The notes below the pieces were generated by a model. It saw only the letters and a program-made list of their open reading frames with translations, was not told the DNA's origin and searched no databases. Positions 48,328 to 57,800 of a stretch of DNA of 64,000 nt are shown here, one piece after another. The position numbers and the translations under genes are program-made. The stretch comes from JBOFIQ01 sp051654905 (GTDB lineage: Bacteria > Actinomycetota > Actinomycetes > Propionibacteriales > Propionibacteriaceae), in contig JBOFYY010000046.1 in NCBI GenBank assembly GCA_051654905.1, forward strand, positions 35,597 through 99,596, in the 5' to 3' direction. Numbering within the stretch: position 1 is the first letter of the stretch; the number at the start of each line of letters is the position of its first letter.

Positions 48328-49266
48328 CTATACCGAGCACCATAACGCTACAGTTTTGCCGTCAGGAAGAAACTCGACACGTACTCGCGCTGAAACTACA
48401 ATATTTTGCTGATATACCCCCTGAGTTAAGTCATTGCGGCGTATAACATTTCCTTTAATACGAAGTGGCAGTTGAACTGGGTCGCTCCAACCCCAAGCTC
48501 CCCCTTCCTCTAGAGAAAAGTTCATGGAACCAATGGAACTCTCCTCTGCCAAAGCAAGTTCTATCGTCGTCTTATCAAAAACCATGGCTGGTGGATCGCT
48601 AGGTTGTAAACAATCTTTTGCCAGTTCGTCTTTTGCTGCCAAACAAGAATGCAATGATTCCTGTGCTGCTTTACGGGCTGCAACCATCCCACTCTCGGTA
48701 ATACGAGCTTGCGGAGGTACCACCATCAGCGACATCAATGGATCAACTACTTTAACCTTCACCGGATCCCAAGCTAAACGGGAATCTGCTGAAGTCAGCT
48801 CATGAATCCCTGGGATAAGCATGACATTTTCTCGATCTGTCACAGTTACCCCATCGACAGCAACTATTCCAGGAAATCCTTGCAACGAAAGCGAAGCTGT
48901 TGGGGTTTTTATCTTCCAGATATTGCCGACATGAATTGTTTCTAGCGCAATATCATGAGTTTCTCCAGCAAGACTAAACCGGATTCCATTATCTGTAATA
49001 GCTACTTCAGCCACCGCTTCATTGCGGCTTGCCATCAAAGCTAACGAAGCATCAGTTGTTACTAAATCAATAGCTGGTTCCAAAGTAAGACGGCGCAAAG
49101 CACGCGAATCCCCGCTAGCTAACGCATGAGCATATGAAGCACGAGCACGCTCTGGAGAATCTGTGTAGCTATGCCATCCCCACAGCACTCCCACCGCTAT
49201 CAACACGATGCTCAGCAGAAGCAATACCATTATCTTGATACTGCTAAAACGCTCTTTCTTAGCCAT
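48328..49266 (-). CDS. Membrane-anchored extracytoplasmic protein of unknown function
   Basis: A 312-residue protein with a basic N-terminus and one span (IMVLLLLSIVLIAVGVLWGW), then an extracytoplasmic part of ~280 residues. No lipobox. VAVDGVTVTDRENVMLIPGI and ESLHSCLAAKDELAKDCLQP (a cysteine pair likely oxidised) are the only distinct features; the last Cys is in TVALWCSV. It resembles the anchored actinobacterial proteins with PEGA-like repeats but I cannot assign a family. It is divergent from the DUF7455 gene and stands upstream of parE by 77 bp. Confidence 0.75.
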   Translation of the reverse strand: MAKKERFSSIKIMVLLLLSIVLIAVGVLWGWHSYTDSPERARASYAHALASGDSRALRRLTLEPAIDLVTTDASLALMASRNEAVAEVAITDNGIRFSLAGETHDIALETIHVGNIWKIKTPTASLSLQGFPGIVAVDGVTVTDRENVMLIPGIHELTSADSRLAWDPVKVKVVDPLMSLMVVPPQARITESGMVAARKAAQESLHSCLAAKDELAKDCLQPSDPPAMVFDKTTIELALAEESSIGSMNFSLEEGGAWGWSDPVQLPLRIKGNVIRRNDLTQGVYQQNIVVSARVRVEFLPDGKTVALWCSV

Positions 49267-49397
49267 TTTGCCTCTCTGCTCAGAGCAACTAGTCTAGCTG
49301 CTTGTGATATAGCCAAGACAGGTACGGGGTTTACAGGGTACGGTAGAGGTACTGGTGGAACAAATGTCTTGGCAAAGACGTTGATCCGGTGAGGCAC

Positions 49398-49426
49398 TTG
49401 TCACACCGTCTTCGCCATCATAGAAC
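49398..49426 (+). promoter_or_regulatory. Candidate promoter of the DUF7455 gene
   Basis: TTGTCA (49398-49403), a 17-bp spacer and TAGAAC (49421-49426) lie about 25 bases before the ATG at 49456. Confidence 0.55.
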
Positions 49427-49455
49427 ACCAGGTGAGACTAGAAAGGACGACATTT

Positions 49456-49650
49456 ATGAGCACATCTGTCGCCGAGTTACAGTTTACCGCTGCCGATCGC
49501 TGCGATCGCTGCGGTGCTCAAGCTTACCTACGCGCAACGCTTCCCACCGGAGGCGAACTTTTTTTCTGCGCTCACCATGCTAAAACCCACCGCGATAAAT
49601 TACATCAGATCGCAGTGAGCATGCATGATGAAACTGATCGCTTGCGTTAA
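49456..49650 (+). CDS. DUF7455 small zinc-ribbon protein
   Basis: A 64-residue protein with CDRCGAQAYLRATLP and LFFCAHHAKTH, giving a CxxC...CxxH zinc ribbon. AAAGGA lies about 9 bases before the ATG; an in-frame ATG 8 codons earlier is not favoured. Such proteins are found beside the primary sigma factor in several actinobacteria. Function unknown. It is followed by a hairpin at 49725-49752 and faces the sigA terminator. Confidence 0.85.
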   Translation: MSTSVAELQFTAADRCDRCGAQAYLRATLPTGGELFFCAHHAKTHRDKLHQIAVSMHDETDRLR

Positions 49651-49724
49651 TAACTCTGGGTATTCAACACAGATCGATAGTTTTTCGATATTAGTTCTCG
49701 AGTAACGCTGTTTCTCAAAGATAA

Positions 49725-49752
49725 TTTTTGCTGCTAGCAATAGCAGCAAAAA
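49725..49752. terminator. Accessory hairpin beside the sigA terminator
   Basis: TTTTTGCTGCT (49725-49735) and AGCAGCAAAAA (49742-49752) form an 11-bp stem with a 6-base loop. It shares the T-run of the larger sigA terminator, so the two make a tandem pair when read on the minus strand. Confidence 0.4.
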
Positions 49753-49793
49753 AACCAGAGGAGCCCTCACGTCAACTACGTGAGGGCTCCTCT
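49746..49793 (-). terminator. Terminator of sigA
   Basis: AGAGGAGCCCTCACGT and ACGTGAGGGCTCCTCT (49757-49772, 49778-49793) form a perfect 16-bp stem with a 5-base loop, followed on the minus strand by GGTTTTTTT. It starts 9 bases after the stop codon. Confidence 0.9.
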
Positions 49794-49801
49794 ATAGGTT
49801 T

Positions 49802-51346
49802 TTAGTCTAGGTAGTCGCGAAGAACTTGTGACCGCGACGGATGGCGTAATTTCGACATCGTCTTCGATTCAATCTGACGAATACGCTCACGCGTAACCCC
49901 ATAAACTTTACCGATTTCGTCTAAAGTTTTCGGTTGTCCATCAGTCAAACCAAAACGCATAGAAACAACACCAGCTTCACGTTCTGACAACGTATCTAGA
50001 ACATCATGGAGTTGTTCTTGTAATAATGTGAAGTTCACTGCATCAGCGGGAACAACAGCCTCAGAATCCTCAATCAAGTCACCAAACTCGGAGTCACCAT
50101 CTTCGCCTAGCGGCGTGTGCAACGAGATTGGCTCACGACCATACTTCTGAACCTCAACAACCTTTTCTGGGGTCATATCCAGCTCTACAGCAAGCTCTTC
50201 TGGAGTAGGTTCACGACCAAGGTCTTGCAGCATCTGACGCTGTACTCGCGCAAGTTTGTTGATGACTTCAACCATATGTACTGGAATACGGATAGTACGG
50301 GCTTGGTCAGCCATAGCACGAGTAATGGCCTGCTTAATCCACCACGTAGCATAGGTCGAGAACTTGAAGCCCTTGGTGTAATCAAACTTCTCTACCGCGC
50401 GAATAAGACCCAAATTGCCTTCTTGGATAAGATCCAAGAATTGCATACCACGTCCGGTATAGCGCTTTGCCAAAGAAACTACTAAGCGAAGGTTAGCTTC
50501 CAGTAGGTGATTCTTTGCGTCGCGCCCATCTCGAGCAATCCACTCAAAGTTTTCTATATCTTCACCAACAAGAGTTAGCGGCTCTTCATTCAATTTCTCT
50601 TCAGCGAAAAGTCCAGCTTCGATGCGGCGAGCAAGCGAAACTTCCATCTCTGCGTTAAGCAGCGCAACTTTACCAATCTGCTTAAGATAATCCTTGATCG
50701 GATCAGCAGTGGCGCCAGCAGTTACTACCTGCTGTTCTGGTTCATCAGAGTCGTCTGCATCAGAGACAGAGAATCCTGCTTCTTTAACAAGTTCTTTTTC
50801 TAGCTCAGCTTCTTTTGCCGGCTGGAAGTCAGCTTCGTCAACTTCATCTAAGGTAGGTTTTTTACCAACTTTGAGAACGACGTCATCACCATCAAGAGAT
50901 ACTTCTATCTCGGTGGATCCTTCAGCGAGTTTAGCCAGAGCAGCTTCTTTGGTTAGCGAATTATCGCTAGCAGTTTTCTTAGCTGGAGCTTTTTTTGCAG
51001 CAACTTTTTTAACCGGAGCAATTGCTTTCTCAGCTGAAGCCTCATCCTCAGCTATAACCTCTGCAACCACTTTTGCAGCAGTTTTTCTAGCTGGAGCTTT
51101 TTTAACCGGGACCGGATCAGCTACAGCAGCATCTGACGCTTTTTTAACAGCAGTCTTACGTACTGCTGCTTTCTTAGCTGGAGCTACTACCTCGCTAGCA
51201 GCATCAGACGTCTCGGCGACTTTACGTGTTGTCGTCTTTTTCGGTGCAGCTTCAGTTGTGCTAGCTGCAGTCTTTTTTGCCGCAGTCGTCGTCTTCTTTA
51301 CTGCAGTCTTTTTTGCAGAAGAAGTGTCAGAAGTAGAGGGCGTCAC
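49802..51346 (-). CDS. sigA: Primary RNA polymerase sigma factor SigA
   Basis: A 514-residue sigma-70. The first ~130 residues are a Lys/Ala/Pro/Thr-rich tail with repeated KKAPARKTAAK-like units (VKKAPARKTAAK, VAAKKAPAKKTA). Region 1.2 begins DPIKDYLKQIGKVALLNAEM. Region 2 is LRLVVSLAKRYTGRGMQFLD and FSTYATWWIKQAITRAMADQ. Region 3 is RIPVHMVEVINKLARVQRQM; region 4 RFGLTDGQPKTLDEIGKVYG and VTRERIRQIESKTMSKLRHP. The start is GTG at 51344-51346 with GAAAGG 8 bases upstream. SigB lies 2.3 kb away on the same strand. Confidence 0.96.
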   Translation of the reverse strand: MTPSTSDTSSAKKTAVKKTTTAAKKTAASTTEAAPKKTTTRKVAETSDAASEVVAPAKKAAVRKTAVKKASDAAVADPVPVKKAPARKTAAKVVAEVIAEDEASAEKAIAPVKKVAAKKAPAKKTASDNSLTKEAALAKLAEGSTEIEVSLDGDDVVLKVGKKPTLDEVDEADFQPAKEAELEKELVKEAGFSVSDADDSDEPEQQVVTAGATADPIKDYLKQIGKVALLNAEMEVSLARRIEAGLFAEEKLNEEPLTLVGEDIENFEWIARDGRDAKNHLLEANLRLVVSLAKRYTGRGMQFLDLIQEGNLGLIRAVEKFDYTKGFKFSTYATWWIKQAITRAMADQARTIRIPVHMVEVINKLARVQRQMLQDLGREPTPEELAVELDMTPEKVVEVQKYGREPISLHTPLGEDGDSEFGDLIEDSEAVVPADAVNFTLLQEQLHDVLDTLSEREAGVVSMRFGLTDGQPKTLDEIGKVYGVTRERIRQIESKTMSKLRHPSRSQVLRDYLD

Positions 51347-51484
51347 AGATCACCTTTCGGCCAGGTCGGGGGCTGTTCCCCCCGCTCTAGGGCGCACAAA
51401 CACCGGCTGGTGTCAATGGCCAAGAAACCATCTTGCCATGAAATCTCTCATATCCCAACTCTTACTTCTGTCAGCCCTTATGGG

Positions 51485-51490
51485 TAGATT
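51485..51490 (+). promoter_or_regulatory. Candidate -10 of a leaderless ptrB message
   Basis: TAGATT ends 7 bases before the ptrB ATG, and no ribosome site lies between. That spacing puts the transcription start on or next to the start codon. The -35 region (TTACTT near 51462) is weak. Confidence 0.35.
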
Positions 51491-51497
51491 AGTACCC

Positions 51498-53621
51498 ATG
51501 ACTACGACTCCTCCGGTTGCGGCGCGTTTAGCTACCGAACGCACTTTCCATAATGATGTGGTTATTGACCAATACGAATGGTTACGCGACAAGGAAAACC
51601 CCGATGTAATCGCTCACTTAACAGCAGAAAATGCCTATACCGAAGCTATGACCGCTGATCTTGGTCCGCTCAAGGATTCCATTCTTGCTGAGATCAAAGC
51701 TCGCACTCAGCAAACAGATCTATCGGTACCACGCCTTGCTACCCATAGCGATGGCACCTCTTATTGGTATTACGCCCGCACCATAGAAGGAAAAAATTAC
51801 GCTATTTCGTGTCGCGTTAAAGCAACCGATAGCACGATTCCTGACGTCACCGAAGCCATTACCGGAGAGGAAATTCTCCTAGACGGTAATGCTGAGGCTG
51901 CCGGACAGGATTTCTTCTCTCTTGGCGGAATGAGTATTTCCCCAAATGGCACTCTGATGGCATGGCTGGTAGATAACGCTGGCGATGAACGTTTCACGTT
52001 AAAGATCAAAGATCTCACCACCGGAGAACTACTTTCCGACACTTGTAGTGATCTCACACCCGGGCTTGCTTGGGCTGGAAATGACTGGCTTTTCTACGGT
52101 CGGGTTGATGAAGCATGGCGCCCTTACCAAGTATGGCGTCACCATATCGGGACCGATAGCGCCACCGATCAACTTGTACTACAAGAAGACGACGATCGCT
52201 TCTGGCTAGGATTCTACGAATCTAAAGACCGTTCGCAATTGATCTTCCATGCCGGATCAAAGCTCACAGGTGAAGCACGGATACTTGCTACCACCGACCC
52301 TACCGGGGTTCCTCGTCTTATCGCTGAACGTCGCGAAGGGGTCGATTACACCGTAACTTTTGGCGGAGATCGACTCTATATTCTGCATAACGCTACTTGC
52401 ACCGATTATGAACTAGCTGAGTGTGGACTTGCTGAAGGCGATCCCACTACTTGGCATACAGTCATACCTGGCACAGCTGGAGTACGGCTAAGTGAAATCG
52501 ACGCCTATCAGAACTTCCTAGTACTAGAATCTCGCAAAGACGGATTACCGCATATCCGCGTTCTCTCTCGTGATGCTGACGGCGAAATTTGGCTAGATCG
52601 AGACGTAGAGTTTGATGAACCACTCTACGAAGTTTTCTCAACTGGAGCTTCTAACTACGATGCCCACAGTATTCGTCTCACCTATACCTCATTCCTAACG
52701 CCAGTATCGGTTTTCGAACTAGAACTGGGAACTGGTGAACGTCAGTTACTCAAACGCACTGCAGTTCTTGACGATCCCAAGCGCGGAGCTTTCAACCCCA
52801 GCGACTACGTCATGAAACGCGAGTGGGCAACCGCAGCCGATGGCACCCAGATTCCGCTATCGATTGTGCATCGCGCTGATCTAGATCTCGATGGCGCTAA
52901 CCCCACCTTGCTCTATGGTTACGGATCATATGAGGTTTGCATCCCCGTAACTTTCTCAATTTCTCGACTAGCACTTATCGAGCGTGGTTTTGTTTACGCT
53001 ATCGCTCATATTCGTGGCGGTGGCGAAATGGGACGCAGCTGGTATGACAACGGCAAAATGCTCACTAAAAAGAACACTTTCAGCGATTTTGTTGATGCTG
53101 CCGGACATCTTATCGACGTCGGCTACACTTGCCCAGAAAAACTGGCTGCCGAAGGTCGTTCTGCCGGCGGGCTGCTAATGGGAGCTATTACAAACCTTGC
53201 TCCAGAACGATTCCGGGCTATTCATGCTGGGGTTCCTTTCGTCGATGCTTTAACTAGTATCCTCAAGCCAGAACTCCCCTTGACCGTAACTGAATGGGAA
53301 GAATGGGGCGATCCATTCCATGATCCAGAGGTCTACGAATATATGAAGACCTACACTCCTTACGAAAATATTCGCCAAGGAGTTAGCTACCCAGCCATTC
53401 TGGCAACAACATCGCTCAATGACACTCGTGTTCTCTATGTAGAACCAGCTAAATGGGTAGCTAGATTACGTGAAACTGTAGCTGATACCCCCGGACGCAA
53501 TATCTTGCTTCATACCGATATGACCTCCGGTCATGGCGGAGCTTCTGGCCGCTACGGCGCATGGGAGCAGGCAGCCTTTGAATTGGCATGGATCTGCCGT
53601 GAACTAGGGGTAACTGCTTAA
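51498..53621 (+). CDS. ptrB: S9A prolyl oligopeptidase family peptidase (oligopeptidase B-like)
   Basis: A 707-residue serine peptidase. The N-terminal blade region starts TFHNDVVIDQYEWLRDKENP, as in oligopeptidase B. The catalytic domain has Ser555 in AAEGRSAGGLLMGA, the Asp region ATTSLNDTRVLYVEPAKWVA and His679 in SGHGGASGR. RGGGEMGRSWYDNGK is also typical. No signal peptide, so it is cytoplasmic. The ATG at 51498 is the first sensible start; the same frame stays open upstream across sigA but that is antisense to its low-complexity tail. Between the two sigma genes, opposite strand. Confidence 0.93.
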   Translation: MTTTPPVAARLATERTFHNDVVIDQYEWLRDKENPDVIAHLTAENAYTEAMTADLGPLKDSILAEIKARTQQTDLSVPRLATHSDGTSYWYYARTIEGKNYAISCRVKATDSTIPDVTEAITGEEILLDGNAEAAGQDFFSLGGMSISPNGTLMAWLVDNAGDERFTLKIKDLTTGELLSDTCSDLTPGLAWAGNDWLFYGRVDEAWRPYQVWRHHIGTDSATDQLVLQEDDDRFWLGFYESKDRSQLIFHAGSKLTGEARILATTDPTGVPRLIAERREGVDYTVTFGGDRLYILHNATCTDYELAECGLAEGDPTTWHTVIPGTAGVRLSEIDAYQNFLVLESRKDGLPHIRVLSRDADGEIWLDRDVEFDEPLYEVFSTGASNYDAHSIRLTYTSFLTPVSVFELELGTGERQLLKRTAVLDDPKRGAFNPSDYVMKREWATAADGTQIPLSIVHRADLDLDGANPTLLYGYGSYEVCIPVTFSISRLALIERGFVYAIAHIRGGGEMGRSWYDNGKMLTKKNTFSDFVDAAGHLIDVGYTCPEKLAAEGRSAGGLLMGAITNLAPERFRAIHAGVPFVDALTSILKPELPLTVTEWEEWGDPFHDPEVYEYMKTYTPYENIRQGVSYPAILATTSLNDTRVLYVEPAKWVARLRETVADTPGRNILLHTDMTSGHGGASGRYGAWEQAAFELAWICRELGVTA

Positions 53622-53637
53622 TTAGCAATTTATAAAC

Positions 53638-53695
53638 AGTGGTGGGTGTCAATTACCGGTCCATGGTAATTGACACCCACCACTATATTTTTATA
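53638..53695 (+). terminator. Very long terminator between ptrB and sigB
   Basis: Twenty consecutive pairs: AGTGGTGGGTGTCAATTACC (53638-53657) with its exact complement at 53665-53684, 7-base loop, then ATATTTTTAT. It serves ptrB and faces sigB, which ends at 53697. The minus-strand tail (GTTTATAA) is weaker. Confidence 0.9.
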
Positions 53696-53696
53696 G

Positions 53697-54650
53697 TTAA
53701 GCCGCTAACGCGTGCTGTCCTCGTAGCCGAGCAATCGCATGACGTTCAATCTGACGAACACGTTCGGCGCTGATTCCCCATACCGCACCAATATCTTGTA
53801 ATTTGGCTTGTCTTCCGTCTAAAAGTCCATAGCGACGACGTACTACGTCGGCAGAACGCTCATCAAGATCGCAAAGCATATCTTCTAACCGTTCCCGCTC
53901 CCCTGCAGCCATAACCACATCATCTGGCCCCGGAGTCAGCTCGCGAGCAATTAGATCACCCAAACTGGTATCCCCGTTCTCTTCTACCGGAGCATCAAGA
54001 GATACGTGATCTTTACCGAAACGGATCAGATCGTTAACGTTCTGTTCTGTTAAACCTAATTCATCAGCAATTTCCTGATTAGTAGCCTCTCGACCTAACC
54101 GCAACTCTAAAGTACGACGGGTAGCTGCTACTTGATTAACTTGTTCTGCTACATGAACAGGAAGTCGTACGATATGAGCTTGCTGAGCAATACCACGAGT
54201 AATGGACTGTCTAATCCACCAAGTCGCATACGTCGAAAATTTGAATCCCTTAGCGTAATCGAACTTTTCAACTGCTCTAATCAAACCAGTGTTTCCCTCT
54301 TGAACCAGATCAAGAATGGGCATCCCAGAATTACGACCATATTTACGAGCTACCGAAACCACTAGCCGCAGATTGGCTTGCAAAAATTGCTGGTGAGCTG
54401 CCCGTCCATCAGCGGCAATGATTTCTAGTTCTTCATCAGTTGCCTTCTTAGCTCCACGACCCCGATATTTCACTGGAAGCTCTTTATCGAGAAGTGCTTG
54501 TGCAAAAAGACCAGCTTCAATACGGCGCGATAAAGCTACTTCCTCTGCTGCTGTCAGCAAAGGAGTTCTAGCTATGGCATCAAGATAGAGGCCAACTGAA
54601 TCTTTGCCATTAATGCCCTCGCTGGTACGAGTACGGGGAAGAGTGCTCAT
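53697..54650 (-). CDS. sigB: Primary-like sigma factor SigB
   Basis: A 317-residue sigma-70 lacking the long N-terminal tail. DSVGLYLDAIARTPLLTAAE is region 1.2; LVVSVARKYGRNSGMPILDL and FSTYATWWIRQSITRGIAQQ are region 2; RLPVHVAEQVNQVAATRRTL region 3; RYGLLDGRQAKLQDIGAVWG and SAERVRQIERHAIARLRGQ region 4. It is the stress/stationary-type second sigma of actinobacteria. Start ATG at 54650, with AAGGA 10 bases upstream, is preferred over an in-frame start 18 codons earlier. A tandem 11-bp repeat lies about 90-120 bases upstream. Confidence 0.94.
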   Translation of the reverse strand: MSTLPRTRTSEGINGKDSVGLYLDAIARTPLLTAAEEVALSRRIEAGLFAQALLDKELPVKYRGRGAKKATDEELEIIAADGRAAHQQFLQANLRLVVSVARKYGRNSGMPILDLVQEGNTGLIRAVEKFDYAKGFKFSTYATWWIRQSITRGIAQQAHIVRLPVHVAEQVNQVAATRRTLELRLGREATNQEIADELGLTEQNVNDLIRFGKDHVSLDAPVEENGDTSLGDLIARELTPGPDDVVMAAGERERLEDMLCDLDERSADVVRRRYGLLDGRQAKLQDIGAVWGISAERVRQIERHAIARLRGQHALAA

Positions 54651-54735
54651 GATGTGCGTCCTTTCGTCCTTAACCATCACAACGCATATCAAGGCTAAAA
54701 GCATCCCTTATTGACCCCTATTTAGCCTTTAGCTA

Positions 54736-54773
54736 CCCCTGATAGACCCCTGATAGACCCCTGATAGACCCTG
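54736..54773. repeat. Tandem 11-bp repeat upstream of sigB
   Basis: CCCCTGATAGA occurs three times without a gap (54736-54746, 54747-54757, 54758-54768) and is followed by a partial CCCTG. A degenerate copy, CCCCTATTTAG, starts at 54715, 21 bp from the first. On the minus strand these lie about 86-118 bases before the sigB start. The unit is near one DNA turn, so all copies face the same side of the helix. Confidence 0.75.
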
Positions 54774-54817
54774 GTGTGATGTTCATGTCATACCTAGGTC
54801 GTACATATCTAAGAAAG

Positions 54818-57800
54818 CTATGAAGAAGCAGCCGCCAACATAGTTCGTAACCGCTTTGCCGAAATAGGTATTCGAGTTCCTAGCTGCTGAGCAAATAGCG
54901 ATACCCGTAGTTCTTCCATCGCCCAACCGATATCGGAAATACTTTCTGGCAATGGGCCTACAGGTTGCGCAGCACACAAGTCAGCGTAGGCATCTTCTAG
55001 CTCCAGCATGGTGTCATGGTGCTGTCGATCCCGAGCTGGATTCGTCGCTAGATTTTGCAATCGCACTTGAATAGCGTGTAAATAGCGCGGCAACTGCCAA
55101 ATATATGGATCCGGTGTTGCCGCAATAAAACCTGGGAAAATCAATCCTTTTAGCTGTTCGGTTATATCAGTGATTGCGTCAGTTGCTGAAAACTTCTCGA
55201 TAGTTCTCATGATGTCTTGATGTCTAGTTAGCGTATCGGCAACCGCATCGACGACTCGTCGCATATGCTCTGGGTGATCGGCTCTGACTCGATCCTTTAA
55301 ACCAACAAAACTGCTTTCATCCCGACAAGAATAACCTTGCTTATCACCAGCGATAAGCTCGCCAACGCTGGCAAGACGTGCATCAGCCAGTAGTATCGGC
55401 ACCGAAGCATAAGGGCTCGTAGCTAATCCTAGTTTTGTAGACATCGACATATGCGCCACAACCCACTTCGTCGGGTCTGGAATAGCTAGAAAAACTAATC
55501 GTCGTAGTCCGGCTTTGTGGCTAGCACACTGACGTACCTTAGTATCTACAACGGCCAATCCCACCGTACGCACTTCATCGACGAGCGCGGGATAGCCTAC
55601 AACTGTTGTGGCACCTCGCTGAAACTCCGTCTGTTCGGGGATAGTACCGAATACCCAGGTTATTTCTCCAGTCTTAGCTGATGCATGAGCAGCTTGAGTT
55701 AGCTCTTTAGAAAGCATTTGCGAAAGTTCTTGCTGTAAAGATCTAAGGTCGTTGCCCCGAGCTATCTCTTTACTCCCATCGGTAATAACAAAGGTGGGAT
55801 GTAGATACTCTGGAACTGCTGCCAGATTCCATGCAGTATCAGGGATATCGGCTCCAGTTAATGCTCGCAACGCAACTGCCAAACTTTCACTCAAGGTTGC
55901 ACGCTGTTGCTGCGGATGAGTTGCTATCCAAGCCATTGCTTGTTGCGCAAAATTAGGAGCTGGTACGAAAGAAGTTCGGATTCGTTTCGGAAGACTACGG
56001 ATAAGTTCTGTTGCCAACTCTTGCCGCAATCCCGGAACTTGCCAAGTAAATACTGCTGAATCGAGTTGGTTCAAGATACCTAATGGGATAGCTACCTCTA
56101 CCCCGTCATGGCCAGCTCCTGGATCAAAAGTATAAGAAATAGCTAGCTGATGCTCAGCTACTGTCCAATCATCTGGGAAAGCATCGGTATCAAAATCATC
56201 AGCATTTCCAACCAAAAGATCAGCTAGGGTCAGATCAAGAATAAATTCGTCACTACGACGCTGCTCGCGCCACCACTTATCAAAATGAGTCTGGGATACT
56301 ACTTGCTCTGGAATCCGAGCTTGATAGAAATCGGCTAATTCCTCATCAGAAATTGTGATATCGGTACGTCGGGTGCGTTGCTCCATTTCTTCTGCTTGCT
56401 CGCGAACTTGCTGATTACGAGCAAAGAAATGATGCCTAGTGTGCCAGTCGCCTTCTACTAAAGCCGATTGAATAAAAATGGATCTTGCTTCAGCTGGATT
56501 AATACGGGCGTAGTCAACCAACCGTTGTGCCACGATCGGCACCCCCAGTAGCGACACCTTTTCGTAGGCTTGGGCAGCGCCACGTTTACTGGACCAATGA
56601 GGTTCTGAATAGGAACGTTTGAGGAGATGCCCAGCTACTTCTTCAACCATACGAGCATCAATCTCAGCTGCTGTGCGCGCCCAGAGCCGAGTTGTTTCCA
56701 CTAATTCATATGCCATAACTAGTGGCGGAGAGTTTTTAGCAATCGAGCTACCTCGATTGATTGCAAATCTTGATCCCCGAGCACCTACATATTCCGATGG
56801 CCCTAACCGTACTCTTTTGCGAGCTGGCAGATTGGGGTCAATATCTTTTGTATCGATAAGCCCAATATGGCTAAGCAAACCCGACAAGATAGCTGTATGG
56901 ATACGGTCGGCTGATGCCGGAGCAGTATTTTTGGCAAGGGATAACTCACGACATACATCATCGAGTTGAGCTACTAAATCTTGCCATTCTCGGATTCGTA
57001 AATAGTTGAGATATTCCTCTCGACACATTTTACGGAAGCCGTTACCAGAAAGTTCTTTCTGCTGCCGACGGACATATCGCCAGATTCTTAACAACACCAA
57101 GAAATCAGAACGGTCTGAATTCACAGTTGCTGTTTCGGCACCAAGAATGGCATCTGACCAGAAACGTCGATGTGAGGCATCAGCGAGGTCTCGCTGTTCG
57201 TTAGGTCGCTCTCTAGGGTCTTGAATAGAAAGTCCCGCCACAATCGGCACTACTTCACTTAAGGCTCCTTGCCGATGTGCCTCAATAAGCATTCGCCCAA
57301 GTCGAGGATCCACTGGCATACGTGCCAGCTGTCGCCCGATCGGAGTAAGTTTCGGAATAGCTGATTTACCAGAACTTAGCGCACCCAGTTCGTCGAGGAG
57401 TCGTAACCCGTCATTGATTTGCGAACGATCTGGAGCTTCCACAAAAGGAAAGTCAGCAATATCACCTAGTTTTGCTTCTGCCATTTGCAAGATGACACTT
57501 GCTAAGTTAGTTCGTAGGATTTCAGGCTCGGTAAACTCTGGGCGTAATTCAAAATCTTGCTGAGAGTAAAGCCGAATACAAACACCTGGCGCAACACGTC
57601 CGCATCGTCCAGCTCTCTGATTAGCACTAGCTTGGCTGATCGGCTCGATTGGAAGCCGCTGCACTTTAGTACGAGAACTGTAACGAGAGATCCGAGCAGT
57701 ACCGGCATCGATAACATAACGAATCCCCGGCACAGTTAACGATGTCTCTGCCACATTCGTGGCCAATACGATACGACGTCCAGTATGAGAAGAAAATACT

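Noticed and set aside
50694..51497. Long plus-strand open frame running antisense through the sigA N-terminal coding region into ptrB
   Set aside because: It is low complexity (Ser/Ala/Val/Phe-rich mirror of the Lys/Ala tail), opposite to a certain gene, and the oligopeptidase homology starts only at the ATG at 51498.
54736..54773. CRISPR-like array upstream of sigB
   Set aside because: The units are 11 bp in direct tandem with no spacers, and no cas gene is in the window.
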